NCBI GenBank assembly: GCA_963829965.1
Contig: CAWHLK010000023.1
Coordinates: 186,001 to 250,000 of the forward strand
Direction of reading: 5' to 3'
DNA: 64,000 nucleotides
Origin: DASXZH01 sp963829965
GTDB taxonomy: Bacteria > Armatimonadota > Fimbriimonadia > Fimbriimonadales > Fimbriimonadaceae
Shown here: piece after piece, positions 21,826 to 31,402 of the stretch
Position numbering within the stretch: the first letter of the stretch is position 1
How the letters are laid out: every line of letters starts with the position of its first letter
Notes under the pieces: model-generated
What the model saw: the letters and a program-made list of their open reading frames with translations, nothing else
The model's database searches: none
Told to the model about the DNA's origin: nothing
Position numbers and translations under genes: made by a program

Positions 21826-23453
21826 CTATTCCCAGGCCCAGCGATTGATGAGCCACCAAGCGGCCTGATCGCCCGGAATGAATGAGTGGTGCGTCAAATG
21901 CTCGAACGCAGGAACGTAGCATAAAGCGCCGTCGCCGTAGTTCCGGATTCGAACGATCACGCGCTCCACATGCTCTTTACAGACCCGGCATCGCTCGATG
22001 TCCACGGATGACCCTCCGATGCGTTCTTTGCTCCTTCGAGCGATTTTTGCTAGATCGTCAAAGAGCTGCCGGGCAAGGGAAAGAGTTGCCACTGCCCGCT
22101 CGGTATCACCGGCGGCGTAGTGGGTCCGTGCCGTTTGCGCCAGACGCGCGAATTCGATTGCAGATCGCACAAAGATCGTGACGCCTTTGGTTGCCTCGTT
22201 CGGTGCGATGCGGAGGGCTTCTTCGAGGATGGAAAGGGCCGCGTCGCCCACAGGACCGGCAAGCTCGTCCCCGTGGTGCAGCCACAGAAGGAAAGGGTTT
22301 CCGTTCAGGAGCAGCCTGGACTTCAAATAGCTGCGCCAGCCATTAAAGGTGAAGATCGGCCCGCACTCGTTCAGCTCGATTCCCATGAGGCGCGCCCACA
22401 CTTCGTAATGCTCACTCTCCGCACTATAAGCGGCAAGGAACAGGGAATCCTCAGGTTCAAATTCCGGCTTTAACCTCTTGCTGAGGTCGACGCCTTTTTC
22501 GTCTTCCGCCGGTTCCTTCTGCGTGGCTGGGCTTTTCCCGCCTTGCGCGCCGGTCAAAAAGAGTTTTCCTGCCGCGGCGATGGCGGGGAAGAGGGTGTCG
22601 TAAGCGCCGAATAACCCGCATTCCCAAGTGGCGAGGCACACGCCGAAGGTTCCTAGGCGTTCTGCTTCTTCCGCATGAATGCGGACGTTCTGCTCGGATT
22701 GAAGCAAGTGGAACCAGGCTGCATCATAAACTTGCAAAGTCGAGCAAAGCACGACGTCCAAGCCCTTTTCTTGAAACTTGGGCGCGGACTGGCTGCATCC
22801 GCCGAAGTATTGCCAATCGAAAATGAGGGTTTGCTTCGGCATGGATTCCAGAGCTTGGGGGTGTTCCAGAAACATATCGCCCCAAACGGCCGGTCTTCTG
22901 CCGAGGCTGGCCACTAGCTCGGAAAGCGGGCCGAAATGCTCGCCGTACAGGCGTGCCTTGCCGTCCAGGCCTTCCTCTTTTTCCCAGTTCTCAACTCTGG
23001 CTTTGCACTTTGGACACTTGCCGAGTTGAAATGTCTCATCGCCGCCGATATGGATGATCTCGCTCTTGAAACTCTTGACGGTATCCCGAACGAGACCTGC
23101 CGCAAACTCAACAAATTCTTCGTTCGAAGGGCACGCCTGCGCTCCAACAAATTCTCCTCCGCGAACCCCTGGCCGCCCTCCGTATAAAGAAAGCCCTCGA
23201 AATGGCCCAGAAGGTTGATGAATGGGATGATCTGAAGGTCCGGAAACTCTTGTTCCAGAATCTTGACCGTTTCCGTATGCAGGCAATCTCTTCCTGCCGC
23301 CCAAGGAGCGCTTGGATATCGGAACCAATGCTCCAGGTTTAGCCCCAGGGCGTCGTACCCGCTATCCAGGCTGAGCCTGCAAAGAGTTCGCCAGTGGTCC
23401 AGCGTTGGAGTCTGCTCGCGCGCCAGATCGTACATCCACATTCTAAGGGGCAT
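21826..23453 (-). CDS. GH20-like beta-N-acetylhexosaminidase (one frameshift)
   Basis: ~542 residues after joining frames. A (beta/alpha)8 barrel from residue 1 (MPLRMWMYDLAREQTPTLDH, GYDALGLNLEHWFR, IIPFINLLGHFEGFL). The GH20 catalytic Asp-Glu pair occurs in IIHIGGDETFQLGKCPKC, then RRPAVWGDMFLEHP and LIFDWQYFGG for the active-site Trp/Asp residues. GH20 enzymes use substrate-assisted cleavage of terminal GlcNAc/GalNAc. The break near 23155 is fixed by one more G, giving AEEEFVGAQACPSNEE. No signal peptide and no N-terminal GH20b domain, so a short, cytoplasmic-type member. Downstream is a ~200-residue helical C-terminal region. A TATAAA box lies 14 bases before the ATG. Confidence 0.84.
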
Positions 23454-23532
23454 CTGACGAGTTTACTTTTATAATCGTCCGGCAGGATGGATTTAGCTTC
23501 TCCGACGCTGCGATTTGTGGGATCATTAATAG

Positions 23533-24348
23533 ATGGCTAGCGCAACGTTGCCCCCACTCGATTCCGTTTTTGAAGTCACTGCCGACGCGAAGTACCAGTT
23601 TAAGAACAAGGGCTGGGCCGTCATTCGGGGAATTTGCTCTCGCGAAGAGATCTCGACTTATGGAGACCTGATTCGCGATGTAACGATCGCCCACAACAAT
23701 GAAAACCGTCCGCTAGAAGAACGAGATGTTTACGGACGGGCCTTTCTCCAGACCATGAACCTCTGGAGGCTGGATCCCCGGGTTGCCGCTTTTACGATGA
23801 GCCACCGGTTTGCGAGCATTGCCGCGCAGTTGCTAGGTGTTGAAAGGGTGAGACTCTACCACGATCAATCCTTGTTCAAGGAGCCGGGCGGAGGATACAC
23901 GCCCTGGCACCAAGACGGCTGGTACTGGCCGGTGGATCACTCCAAGTCGATTACGATGTGGATGCCGCTCGTCGACATCAGCGCGGATATGGGCTCGATG
24001 TCATTCGCAAGCGGTTCGCATAAGCAGGGCGTAATTCCTCTAGCGGGCGCGATTTCCGAGCAGAGCGAGGCGTTTTTCGAAGGTTTTGTTTTAGGCCGGC
24101 AACTGCCGGTGGAAACAGCAGGCGCGATGCAGGCGGGAGACGCGACTTTTCACTCCGGAATAACCTTGCACCGGGCGCCCGGGAACCCCACCGACCGGGT
24201 TCGGGCAGTGATGACGGTGATCTATATCGCCGACGGCGAAAAAGCCCAGACACCGGCGAATGAAAACCAAAAAGATGACTTGGCGAACTGGTTACCCGGT
24301 TTAAATCCGGGGGATTTGATTGATAGTCCGTTGAATCCCGTCTTGTAG
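23533..24348 (+). CDS. Phytanoyl-CoA dioxygenase (PhyH) family protein
   Basis: 271 residues. Fe(II)/2-oxoglutarate oxygenase fold. The Fe ligands His-x-Asp are in YTPWHQDGWYW (near 23907), the distal His in TFHSGITLHRAPGN, followed by the 2-oxoglutarate-binding Arg in DRVRAVMTVIYI. The N-terminus contains NKGWAVIRGICSREEI, typical of the family. No signal peptide. PhyH-family members hydroxylate diverse small molecules, and no neighbour points to a substrate. It is divergent from the hexosaminidase gene, 79 bases apart. Confidence 0.9.
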   Translation: MASATLPPLDSVFEVTADAKYQFKNKGWAVIRGICSREEISTYGDLIRDVTIAHNNENRPLEERDVYGRAFLQTMNLWRLDPRVAAFTMSHRFASIAAQLLGVERVRLYHDQSLFKEPGGGYTPWHQDGWYWPVDHSKSITMWMPLVDISADMGSMSFASGSHKQGVIPLAGAISEQSEAFFEGFVLGRQLPVETAGAMQAGDATFHSGITLHRAPGNPTDRVRAVMTVIYIADGEKAQTPANENQKDDLANWLPGLNPGDLIDSPLNPVL

Positions 24349-24553
24349 GCTTTTGTTTTTAAGCATGATATTTTTGTGACGGCGCCCCATCGTAGTGTAG
24401 TCAGGGCTCGACAACTTTTGAAGCTGATGCAATAAGATCAAGAAAGTCTTGGACGAAGGCTTCAAGCGCAAGTTGAAGGCCTCCCAAGTTTTGGTGATGA
24501 CGGAGGTTGCTATCTTCGTCGCGAAACTTCAAAGCCTTTGCTGCTAAGTTTGG

Positions 24554-26035
24554 CTAGGGCGATTCCGCGAAGGCCAAACGCGGGTCCGCAAGGTCGAGCC
24601 GGTAAAGCATCTGGTTGTAGTTGTAACGAGGAGTGGGCGCCGGGTTTCCCGAAAACTCGGCCGTATAGGTGCCTTCGATATAGATCGTGCGCCCGCCATT
24701 CTGGTCCAAGAACTCGTGCTGCACCGGATTGTAAAACGTGTATTGCTTGTGGGTGAAGATCTTGACCGCCTTTCTGAACGGCCCGGTCGGCGCATCCGCC
24801 TCCGAATAATAGATCTCGCCCAGTTCGGAATCTTTGCCGTGCATACGGGTGAAGATGGCGATCCACTTGTGTCGAAAAGCGTTCCAATGCACGCTCCCAC
24901 CATGGGGGAAGATCACGTTTCCCTCGCTATCGACAGGCAGAAAGTGCGCCTCTTGCATACTGATTTCGCCCTTTGAGATTAATTCTTGTTCCTGTTTCGG
25001 GTCGATGGGGCCGCTTTGCTTTTGCCAGCTATAGGCTGGATTTCCGCCCGCGTCTCGGTTGACTGTCCCATCCGGCTTCACGCAGGTGAATGCTTCGTAA
25101 GAACCGGGGTCGAAGAGACTCTCGGCGTCGGCGGGCACGCGGGTAGTACACGGGAAGCCTCCAACCGCGTAGGTTGTCCCCTCGTCCTGGAGGCGAATCG
25201 TGTGGCCGTCCAAGAAGCGCCAGCCTCTTGCGGCGTCAAACGCTTGAACCGGGCTGAACTCTTGCCGAGAATCATTCCATTTGAGATAGCCGCTCTTAAG
25301 GATCTTTCCCAAACTCTGCATTTCCGCGAAGTACGCTAACATCTCCTGCTGCGCGCCGGCTCCAAGAACGGTTAGCCCGCTCACCCAGATCGGGTGGGAG
25401 TCGGGACTTGGGACCATTGGCTTTACGAAGCCGTGCCCGTCTTGAAAGTAGTGGAACTGAATTCCCTCGCCGGCATCCGACTTTCCTCTGGGAAGGGCCC
25501 CGATTGCGCCGGTTGTGTGGAAGTTGCCAAGCGGGTAGTCCGGCCGGTCCGTATCACCCCAAAACCAAAACATCTGGCCCTTATACATCTCAGCCTGGGC
25601 TGTATCCTGTCCCATGATTGCCGCTCCCTGGGCTGGAATCGGTGACTGCAAGCCCAGCAGCTCGCTGTCCCGATAGATACCCTGGCCGGTCAGGCGGCAG
25701 AGTCTCTCCGCAATGTTGATTCTCTTAAGTTTGATGGTTTCAACGGTGCCCGCACGGGTGAAAAGCGCCGTGCCGGCATAGCCGAAGCCATCCTTGGGAT
25801 ATTCATAGCCCGGACTGGAAATGTAAAAGAAAACCTCTCGGCCCATGAGATCTGGCTCGTCAAAGGCGACATATCCGGCACTGTCTGTGAAGAACGAATG
25901 CTTGTTCACCGTTTCCAAACAAACTAGGGGCACCCCCCGGCCAGTTGCCTCATCCACGACATGAACGCCGAAATACGCGGTGCTTGACGGTATCGAAATC
26001 CCGAGACCGGCAATCGCAAGCAGGGCGAAGTTCAT
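24554..26035 (-). CDS. Secreted protein of unknown function, propeller-like
   Basis: 493 residues. A signal peptide (MNFALLAIAGLGISIPSSTA) is followed by a ~90-residue carboxypeptidase-regulatory-like beta-sandwich (VHVVDEATGRGVPLVCLETV, TDSAGYVAFDEPDLMG). A C-terminal ~370-residue region repeats short beta segments around Trp/Gly/Asp (MFWFWGDTDRPDYPLGNF, HWNAFRHKWIAIF, GEIYYSEADAPTGPF), consistent with a five-bladed GH43-like or DUF4185-like propeller. No catalytic assignment can be made. It lies 21 bases after the zinc-ribbon gene on the same strand, probably co-transcribed. Confidence 0.72.
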   Translation of the reverse strand: MNFALLAIAGLGISIPSSTAYFGVHVVDEATGRGVPLVCLETVNKHSFFTDSAGYVAFDEPDLMGREVFFYISSPGYEYPKDGFGYAGTALFTRAGTVETIKLKRINIAERLCRLTGQGIYRDSELLGLQSPIPAQGAAIMGQDTAQAEMYKGQMFWFWGDTDRPDYPLGNFHTTGAIGALPRGKSDAGEGIQFHYFQDGHGFVKPMVPSPDSHPIWVSGLTVLGAGAQQEMLAYFAEMQSLGKILKSGYLKWNDSRQEFSPVQAFDAARGWRFLDGHTIRLQDEGTTYAVGGFPCTTRVPADAESLFDPGSYEAFTCVKPDGTVNRDAGGNPAYSWQKQSGPIDPKQEQELISKGEISMQEAHFLPVDSEGNVIFPHGGSVHWNAFRHKWIAIFTRMHGKDSELGEIYYSEADAPTGPFRKAVKIFTHKQYTFYNPVQHEFLDQNGGRTIYIEGTYTAEFSGNPAPTPRYNYNQMLYRLDLADPRLAFAESP

Positions 26036-26056
26036 TTCACTTTAGAGTATTGCCCG

Positions 26057-26710
26057 CTAAGGCGTCGAGGCGTGATCGTCGGATTCCATCTTCGACGGCT
26101 TGGCGCGAGCGGAGTCGAGTTCCTCCTTTGTGACGAATTCGCAATGCCCATCCGCCCAGCCCACAACATACTTCCCCCTATAATCCGGCGTCGGTGAATA
26201 CAGCAGCCAAGTCTCCGCGGGCGCCGAGAGCTTGTAAGCATCCTTGCCGGATAGGTCCTGGTTCCACACGTAGCTTTGCACTGTCTCAGGTAGGCCCTGT
26301 TTGCCATTGTCGTAAAAGTAGGGCTTAAGGAGCTTTCCCAACTCAGCGCCCGAGTTCAAGGGAGGAAACTTGTCGCCATGGTCGTTTTGAAACATTAGCA
26401 CGGCAAGATCAATCTCCTTCGCCTTGCTAATTTCGAAGGTGGATTTGGCCGCAATCCTTGCTTTGTTGAAAACCGGGAGGAGTATCGCTGTCAGAACTCC
26501 GGCCCCTAGCAGGCACGTGCCGAAAATAGCCACAAGAACCCATATCCATACATTGCTTTTTTGCGGTGGAACGCCAACCCCGCGCGGCGTGAAACCGCTC
26601 TGCACCGGCGGCGGGGCCTGGGCTCCTTGGACGGGTGCAAGGGGCGCCCCGCAACTCTCGCAAAACGCCGAACCGGGAACGGAATCGCCGCCACATCTTG
26701 GGCATTTCAT
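26057..26710 (-). CDS. Zinc-ribbon protein with transmembrane, pseudopilin-like central segment
   Basis: 217 residues. N-terminal double-CxxC zinc ribbon (CPRCGGDSVPGSAFCESCG), a Pro-rich linker, a transmembrane helix (VWIWVLVAIFGTCLLGAGVL), then LLPVFNKARIAAKSTFEISK and KEIDLAVLMFQNDHGDKFPP. The latter two resemble the region just after the hydrophobic helix in Armatimonadota/Planctomycetes pilin-like proteins. The C-terminus contains VVGWADGHCEFVT, also typical of those proteins (a DGH element). No prepilin leader or cleavage site precedes the helix, so it is probably anchored, not processed. Co-transcribed with the secreted protein downstream. Confidence 0.72.
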   Translation of the reverse strand: MKCPRCGGDSVPGSAFCESCGAPLAPVQGAQAPPPVQSGFTPRGVGVPPQKSNVWIWVLVAIFGTCLLGAGVLTAILLPVFNKARIAAKSTFEISKAKEIDLAVLMFQNDHGDKFPPLNSGAELGKLLKPYFYDNGKQGLPETVQSYVWNQDLSGKDAYKLSAPAETWLLYSPTPDYRGKYVVGWADGHCEFVTKEELDSARAKPSKMESDDHASTP

Positions 26711-26716
26711 AGGGAG

Positions 26717-26722
26717 AGAATA
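26717..26722 (-). promoter_or_regulatory. Candidate leaderless -10 box of the zinc-ribbon gene
   Basis: TATTCT on the minus strand ends 6 bases before the ATG at 26710. No -35 box of quality was seen. Confidence 0.35.
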
Positions 26723-26759
26723 GCATGCCGGCTATGTCTCCGCCTAAGTAAGCCCACGG

Positions 26760-26910
26760 AAATATCGCACCGGCGGCTTAGGCGGCATTGCGGCGAACGT
26801 ACGGGGCTGCATCGTCCCGCAACATCACCTTCAACTTGAGTAAGGTCTCCTTGGCCCTAAGCCCGCCAGAGCATTACTTGCATCTGACCGCAGGTACATG
26901 TCTTCGTCAA
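26760..26910 (-). pseudogene. Remnant of a HEAT-repeat protein gene
   Basis: Minus-strand reading gives DEDMYLRSDASNALAGLG, then after a one-base shift KETLLKLKVMLRDDAAPYVRRNAA and a stop. The spacing of D-x-x-x-x-V/L-R-x-x-A/N-A residues is that of two tandem HEAT repeats. There is no start or ribosome site, and the segment is cut by the end of the STAND gene upstream. Confidence 0.4.
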
Positions 26911-26937
26911 AAAGTGCAGATCCAGTTATGCCGATAC

Positions 26938-29532
26938 TCAACCTCGCTGGATCCTATTCTGGCCTAAAACCGTGGACCTTCGAAGGCCGTTGACTATGCC
27001 GGCGGTTGCAACCGTGCGGAGCAAAGAAACTCTTCGACGTTTGTAGAGAAGCCGGCTTGCCGGTATGACCGGAACTCTTTCAGCCCTAAAGGCGGCCCTT
27101 GTTTCTCCTATCGCTTGGGCAAAGGCTGGTCGATCTGCAATAAAGGGTTTATTCTGAATGTCCTTCCGCATTCTTTTGAAAACTCCCAAAAGTCTCGCTG
27201 CGTCCTGATATTCGCCCGCCCCTACAGCACACCGGACAAGTTGCGAAACCGCCCAACAGGCGGTCGCCCATCGCCGAAGATCCTTAAATAAAAGCAGGGC
27301 TTCGCGCAGCACTCCATGCGCCCACGCCCAGTGTTTTTCATCTAGCGCGATTTGACCCAGGTAGATCAGCGTCACACCAACGCCCTCTTCATAGGCCCTT
27401 TCTGTGAACATTGCTTCGGCATCTTGCAACAAGTGCCTCGCATGGGCATTATCGCCCCGGCGCCAAGCGAACAGTCCAGTGTGCATAACGCACCATGCCA
27501 CGCCTACAAGATCGCCGTGTTCTTTGAAAAGAATTTTCGCTTCTTCAGTCCTTTGCTGCGCTTCCTCCAGGCGCTGCAGTTCAATCAACTGGGAAGTGAG
27601 ATAGCATAAATGCCATGCTCTGCCTACGTCGTCTCCACATTCCTGAAGCCAGGCCAAGGCTCGGTATTGCATTCGCAACGCTTTAGCGGCATTCCCCAAA
27701 GATCTCCAACATCTTCCAAGCTGTAACATGCAGGACGCCATACCATGGCGGTTACCAAGCCGCTTCCATAGGCAGTAGCTCTCGATAGCGTCCCTTCGGC
27801 CGCTGAACGTGTCGCCCTGGCCCAGTTCGCACCTGGCAATCTGGAGCAGAGACTCGGCGATGCCTTCTTCGTCCTTGTTTTCAGCCCGCAACGCCAAACT
27901 TTGCCGGTGATAATCGAGGGCGGCCTTAAGGTTGCCACGGGCAAACATCAAATGACCAATGCCTTCCAAACAAACTGCCTGCGCGAGTGGGAATCTCGAA
28001 GAGTCTGCTTGTTCCAGAAATCGTTGACAATAGGACATCCCTTCTTCGTACATGCCGCGCCGGGACCAGAACATCCACATGAAACCGGCGAGCTTCATCC
28101 CTTGGTCCAGAGCACCATCCTCCAGAGCGAACCGGATTCCTTCACGAATGTTGCCCGTCTCTTCGTCTAGGCGATTCAGCCAAGATTTCCCTTGTGATGT
28201 GCGGAGCCCTTTGCGGGCGCTCAAAACTAATATTAGGTAGTGAGCAAGATGGTTTCGGTGCACCTGGTGCTCCTCGCCGATCTCTTGAAGCTTTTGCCTG
28301 GCAAAGGCCCGCTCTGTATCGAGCATCCGGTAGCGATCACCGCCCGGGACCCTCTTGATTAGATTCCAATCGCACAGCGGGCCGATTAGCCGGAGCAGTT
28401 TGTCCGATTTCTCATAGACCGCTCGAGCCGCATCGAGATCCCAACCGCCCACAAAAACCGACAAAGTGGCGAACAATCGCTGTTCTTTAGGCTGTAAGCG
28501 TTCGTATGCCCATTGGACGGTTTCGTACAAGCCGGAGATTTTGCCCTCGTCGAGATCCCTTTCCAGTTCCTCCGGATGTCCGCGATAGGTTGTGCCCGAT
28601 GCCCCCGCTATCAGTTGGATGGCACGGGGACTGCCCGCTGTGCGCCTGCACAGCGCGAAAATCGAGCGGGAGTTGGTGGGGGTGATCGCAAATCCGGGAT
28701 CCAGATATTTCAACCGATCCAACAGAAGTCTTCCACTTTCGCTTGACTTTATAGCAGAGACAAGTTGTTGTGGCTCATCGCAAAACTCCGGCAGCAGCAA
28801 CGGTTCAACAGGGAAGACTTTTTCTTCAGGAAGGCCGAATGCATGGCGGCTGGTTGCTACCACCTTCACAGACGGAGCATGATGCAGAATTCGCTCTAAA
28901 AGCGCGCCCGTAGTTTCAAGCAACTCTTCGCATCGGTCGACGATCAACAGAAGCTGCTTTCCGGCAAGGTGGCGAAGCAAAGATGGCTCGTTTGCCTCTT
29001 GGCCTTCCAGTCGGAGAGCCTGCCAGAATGCGGTGGGCAATAACGCTGAATCGCCAATGGACTGGAGATCTACCCACCAAACGCCATGGCTAAATATACT
29101 TCCGTTCATCAGCCGATGGCCGATGGCCATGGCCAGCCTTGTTTTTCCGATCCCCCCAATACCCGTTAGAGTAACGAGCCGCTGTGAGCGAGTTCCCTGC
29201 TTGCTCCGCAATAGCGAAATTACTTCCCTAACGTCCCTGTTCCGGCCGACAAAGGCAGAGCCTGCGATGGGTACGTGACCTGGACCGGCAGACAGGTTCT
29301 CAGGCTCTATCAGCTTGGCGTGCCGTGCGTCCGGGATGCCGGCTGCTCTGAGAAACGCCTTGATCGTTGCCTTTTTGTGCCAGCGATTACCAAGACGGTT
29401 GCAGTAGCTGGTCCGGGACATGCCCAGAAGTCGAGCGTGATCTTCTTGGCTAAGGCATCCGGCTGCGGCGGCTTTCGCGCCGACGGCCGCTTTGCCTCGC
29501 TCGTTCAACTGCCAACGGTCGTGCTTACGCAT
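26938..29532 (-). CDS. STAND-type (NB-ARC/TPR) ATPase regulator with N-terminal HTH-like region
   Basis: 864 residues. Residues ~5-75 are helical and basic, resembling a DNA-binding HTH (LSQEDHARLLGMSRTSYCNRL). GSAFVGRNRDVREVISLLR starts the NTPase. Walker A is GIGGIGKTRLA (~124-134), Walker B LLLIVDRCEEL (~194-204), and sensor VKVVATSRHAFGLPEEKV, as in the COG3903/AfsR-like predicted ATPases. From ~450 to ~790 there are about eight TPR-like helical pairs (GNLKAALDYHRQSLALR, GNAAKALRMQYRALAWL). The C-terminus is basic. It probably acts as an oligomerising signal-responsive transcription regulator. No effector domain of phage-defence STAND proteins is present. Confidence 0.82.
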   Translation of the reverse strand: MRKHDRWQLNERGKAAVGAKAAAAGCLSQEDHARLLGMSRTSYCNRLGNRWHKKATIKAFLRAAGIPDARHAKLIEPENLSAGPGHVPIAGSAFVGRNRDVREVISLLRSKQGTRSQRLVTLTGIGGIGKTRLAMAIGHRLMNGSIFSHGVWWVDLQSIGDSALLPTAFWQALRLEGQEANEPSLLRHLAGKQLLLIVDRCEELLETTGALLERILHHAPSVKVVATSRHAFGLPEEKVFPVEPLLLPEFCDEPQQLVSAIKSSESGRLLLDRLKYLDPGFAITPTNSRSIFALCRRTAGSPRAIQLIAGASGTTYRGHPEELERDLDEGKISGLYETVQWAYERLQPKEQRLFATLSVFVGGWDLDAARAVYEKSDKLLRLIGPLCDWNLIKRVPGGDRYRMLDTERAFARQKLQEIGEEHQVHRNHLAHYLILVLSARKGLRTSQGKSWLNRLDEETGNIREGIRFALEDGALDQGMKLAGFMWMFWSRRGMYEEGMSYCQRFLEQADSSRFPLAQAVCLEGIGHLMFARGNLKAALDYHRQSLALRAENKDEEGIAESLLQIARCELGQGDTFSGRRDAIESYCLWKRLGNRHGMASCMLQLGRCWRSLGNAAKALRMQYRALAWLQECGDDVGRAWHLCYLTSQLIELQRLEEAQQRTEEAKILFKEHGDLVGVAWCVMHTGLFAWRRGDNAHARHLLQDAEAMFTERAYEEGVGVTLIYLGQIALDEKHWAWAHGVLREALLLFKDLRRWATACWAVSQLVRCAVGAGEYQDAARLLGVFKRMRKDIQNKPFIADRPAFAQAIGETRAAFRAERVPVIPASRLLYKRRRVSLLRTVATAGIVNGLRRSTVLGQNRIQRG

Positions 29533-29586
29533 TCAGTCCACGGGAATATTTTGAACCCAAATCGGTGACATGAAGGCGGTAATTCG

Positions 29587-29856
29587 GTGACACCAGCAAA
29601 TGTCAGGCATAAAATTAGAAGGCGGAGGGGCGAACTGGCGAAGAGTGGTGTTGCGTTTCTAAACTACCACGGAATCGCCCGCGATCTCAATCTACACGAC
29701 TTCAGCCAAGCGGCCCTCCGTTTCTCCTACTGTGTGGGCCTGACCGACTTGGCACTTAGCTGCACCATGCCAGGGCGGCCAAATCGTGGCCAGTGGCACA
29801 AACAACCTAAAGACCCAAACCGATAGCGGCCAAGGCTCCTACATTTACATGTAGTC
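29587..29856 (+). pseudogene. Possible degenerate 3' end of a beta-helix gene
   Basis: Two overlapping frames. One reads IARDLNLHDFSQAALRFS, and a later frame reads QIVASGTNNLKTQ and DSGQGSYIYM then stop. The ending resembles NDGSYIYGSFNQGG at the end of the secreted beta-helix protein at 36426-37517, and LNLHDFSQAA resembles LTLPEFAVGA within it. Similarity is short, so this is tentative. Confidence 0.22.
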
Positions 29857-30003
29857 ATGCGGCGTGTACCTCAATACGAGTTCGCCGAAACTGTCACAAC
29901 TTAAGCAAATTCGTATCGCTCGAAGCCCGCCAAATTTAAACATCCCACGGTCATCGCGGCGTAGGAATTTTGTGCCTAAAACGGCACGGGAGAAACAACA
30001 TCT

Positions 30004-30210
30004 ATGGCAGAAAAACACTCATCGAGCGAGCATCATCACAATGCCGCAAGTCATCATGAGGCAGCAGCTCATCATCACCGACAAGCAGCGCATCATCCTA
30101 ACTCCGGCAATGTTGAAGAGGGCAAGCGCCACGCTTCCACGGCGAAAGAGCACAGCGAAGAAGCGGGCAAGCACTCAGGCGCCGCTCACGAGAAATCGAA
30201 CGGAAAATAG
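30004..30210 (+). CDS. Small histidine-rich protein
   Basis: 68 residues, very hydrophilic, with His clustered in HHH and HH groups every 5-8 residues (SSEHHHNAASHHEAAAHHHR), then a Lys/Glu/Ala helical second half (HASTAKEHSEEAGKHSGAAH). GGGAG lies 9-10 bases upstream of the ATG. It is like the short His/Ala-rich proteins found singly in many soil bacteria, whose role is unknown; metal (Ni, Zn, Cu) binding or stress protection is plausible. No cysteine and no signal peptide. Confidence 0.7.
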   Translation: MAEKHSSSEHHHNAASHHEAAAHHHRQAAHHPNSGNVEEGKRHASTAKEHSEEAGKHSGAAHEKSNGK

Positions 30211-30276
30211 GGCAACTCTTTGCCTTTTGCGCGGTGGGGCAGAACCCACCGCGCTTACGCCGCTTGACCAGCACTC

Positions 30277-31402
30277 TCAAAGCAATTCTAACGTGACCTG
30301 AGAGCAGAAGTGGCGCCCTGTCGATGTTAGGACGATCCGACCCTCGTTCCAGTTCACCCAGCCCCGATCCTGTAACTTGGTCAGTTTATGAGAGTCGATC
30401 TCAAACCCGTCAAGAGAGAGACCATCGTTAAGACGAAGTCCTAACATAAGTCGTTCTAACCGCACATTCTCCTTGGTCAAGATCTCTTCTTCAAAGAAAA
30501 AGGGCTTTGCTTCCTCCGCCGCAAGCGAATACCGATCCGGGTGTTTGAGGTTGGTGTATCTTCTCGCATGACCGTCAGAATCCGGCATGAAGCCCACTGC
30601 ACCCGGGCCGTAACCGGCATAAAACTCGTTCCGCCAGTAGCAAAGGTTGTGTCGGCACTCTTTGTCAGGTTTGGCAAAGTTGCTGATCTCGTATTGCTCG
30701 AAGCCGGCCGCTGCCGCTCCGCTCACCGCCAACTCATACATTTCAACCTGCGAATCCTCATCCGGCAAATCAAGCCGCCCGTTCAGGTTCTCTTTGTAGA
30801 AGGGCGTGTTTGGCTCAAGTGTCAGGCAGTAAAGACTCAAATGCTGGATTGGAAGCGCAACCGCGCGGTCCAGGTTCGCAGCCCAAGATTTCGAGCTCTG
30901 TTCGGGAAGCGCGAACATGAGATCGACGTTGATGTTCTCAATCCCGGCGTTCAGGGCTGAAATTCACGGCTCTCTCGATATGCCCCGAGCGGTGGATCCG
31001 TCCGAGCCGGATCAAGTCCTCATCCAGGAAGCTTTGACCGCCCAGGCTGATCCGGTTGAACCCCGCTTCACGCATGGCAAAAAACTTTTCACTGTCAACC
31101 GTGCCCGGATTGGCTTCGCTTGTGATCTCCGCTTCCGAAATCGGTGGATGCGTTTCGAGCACTGCCTTAAAGATCCGTAGCAAATCCGGGGTCGCAAGAT
31201 AGGTGGGCGTGCCGCCGCCGAAAAAGATCGTCTTCGCGGGGATGCCTTTCCAGGGAGAGCGTTCGATGTCAGTGACAATGGCGTCAACCGTGCGGCCAAC
31301 GACCGGCCCCGTCATCGCGTAGCTGTTGAAATCGCAGTAACCGCATTTGCTGGGGCAGAAGGGAATATGGACATAGACGGCAACAGATTCGGGAAGAGTC
31401 AA
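30277..31402 (-). CDS. hemW: HemW-like radical SAM protein (one frameshift)
   Basis: ~375 residues after joining frames. The start VYVHIPFCPSKCGYCDFNS contains the radical SAM Cys16-x3-Cys20-x2-Cys23 motif. It continues with IFFGGGTPTYL, EITSEANPGTVDSEK and RISLGGQSFLDEDLIRLGRIH (the HemW-type block), then ENINVDLMFALPEQ, HLSLYCLTLEPNT, EISNFAKPDKECRHNLCYWR and a HemN C-terminal domain. It was once called coproporphyrinogen oxidase; HemW proteins insert or chaperone haem. The frame breaks near 30958 and is restored by removing one base (AVNFALNAGIENIN). Its start overlaps the stop of the upstream gene (ATGA). Confidence 0.9.

Noticed and set aside
26938..29532. Antiphage STAND (Avs-like) defence gene
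   Set aside because: No nuclease, TIR, protease or other effector domain, and the N-terminus looks like DNA binding. Flanks hold no other defence genes.
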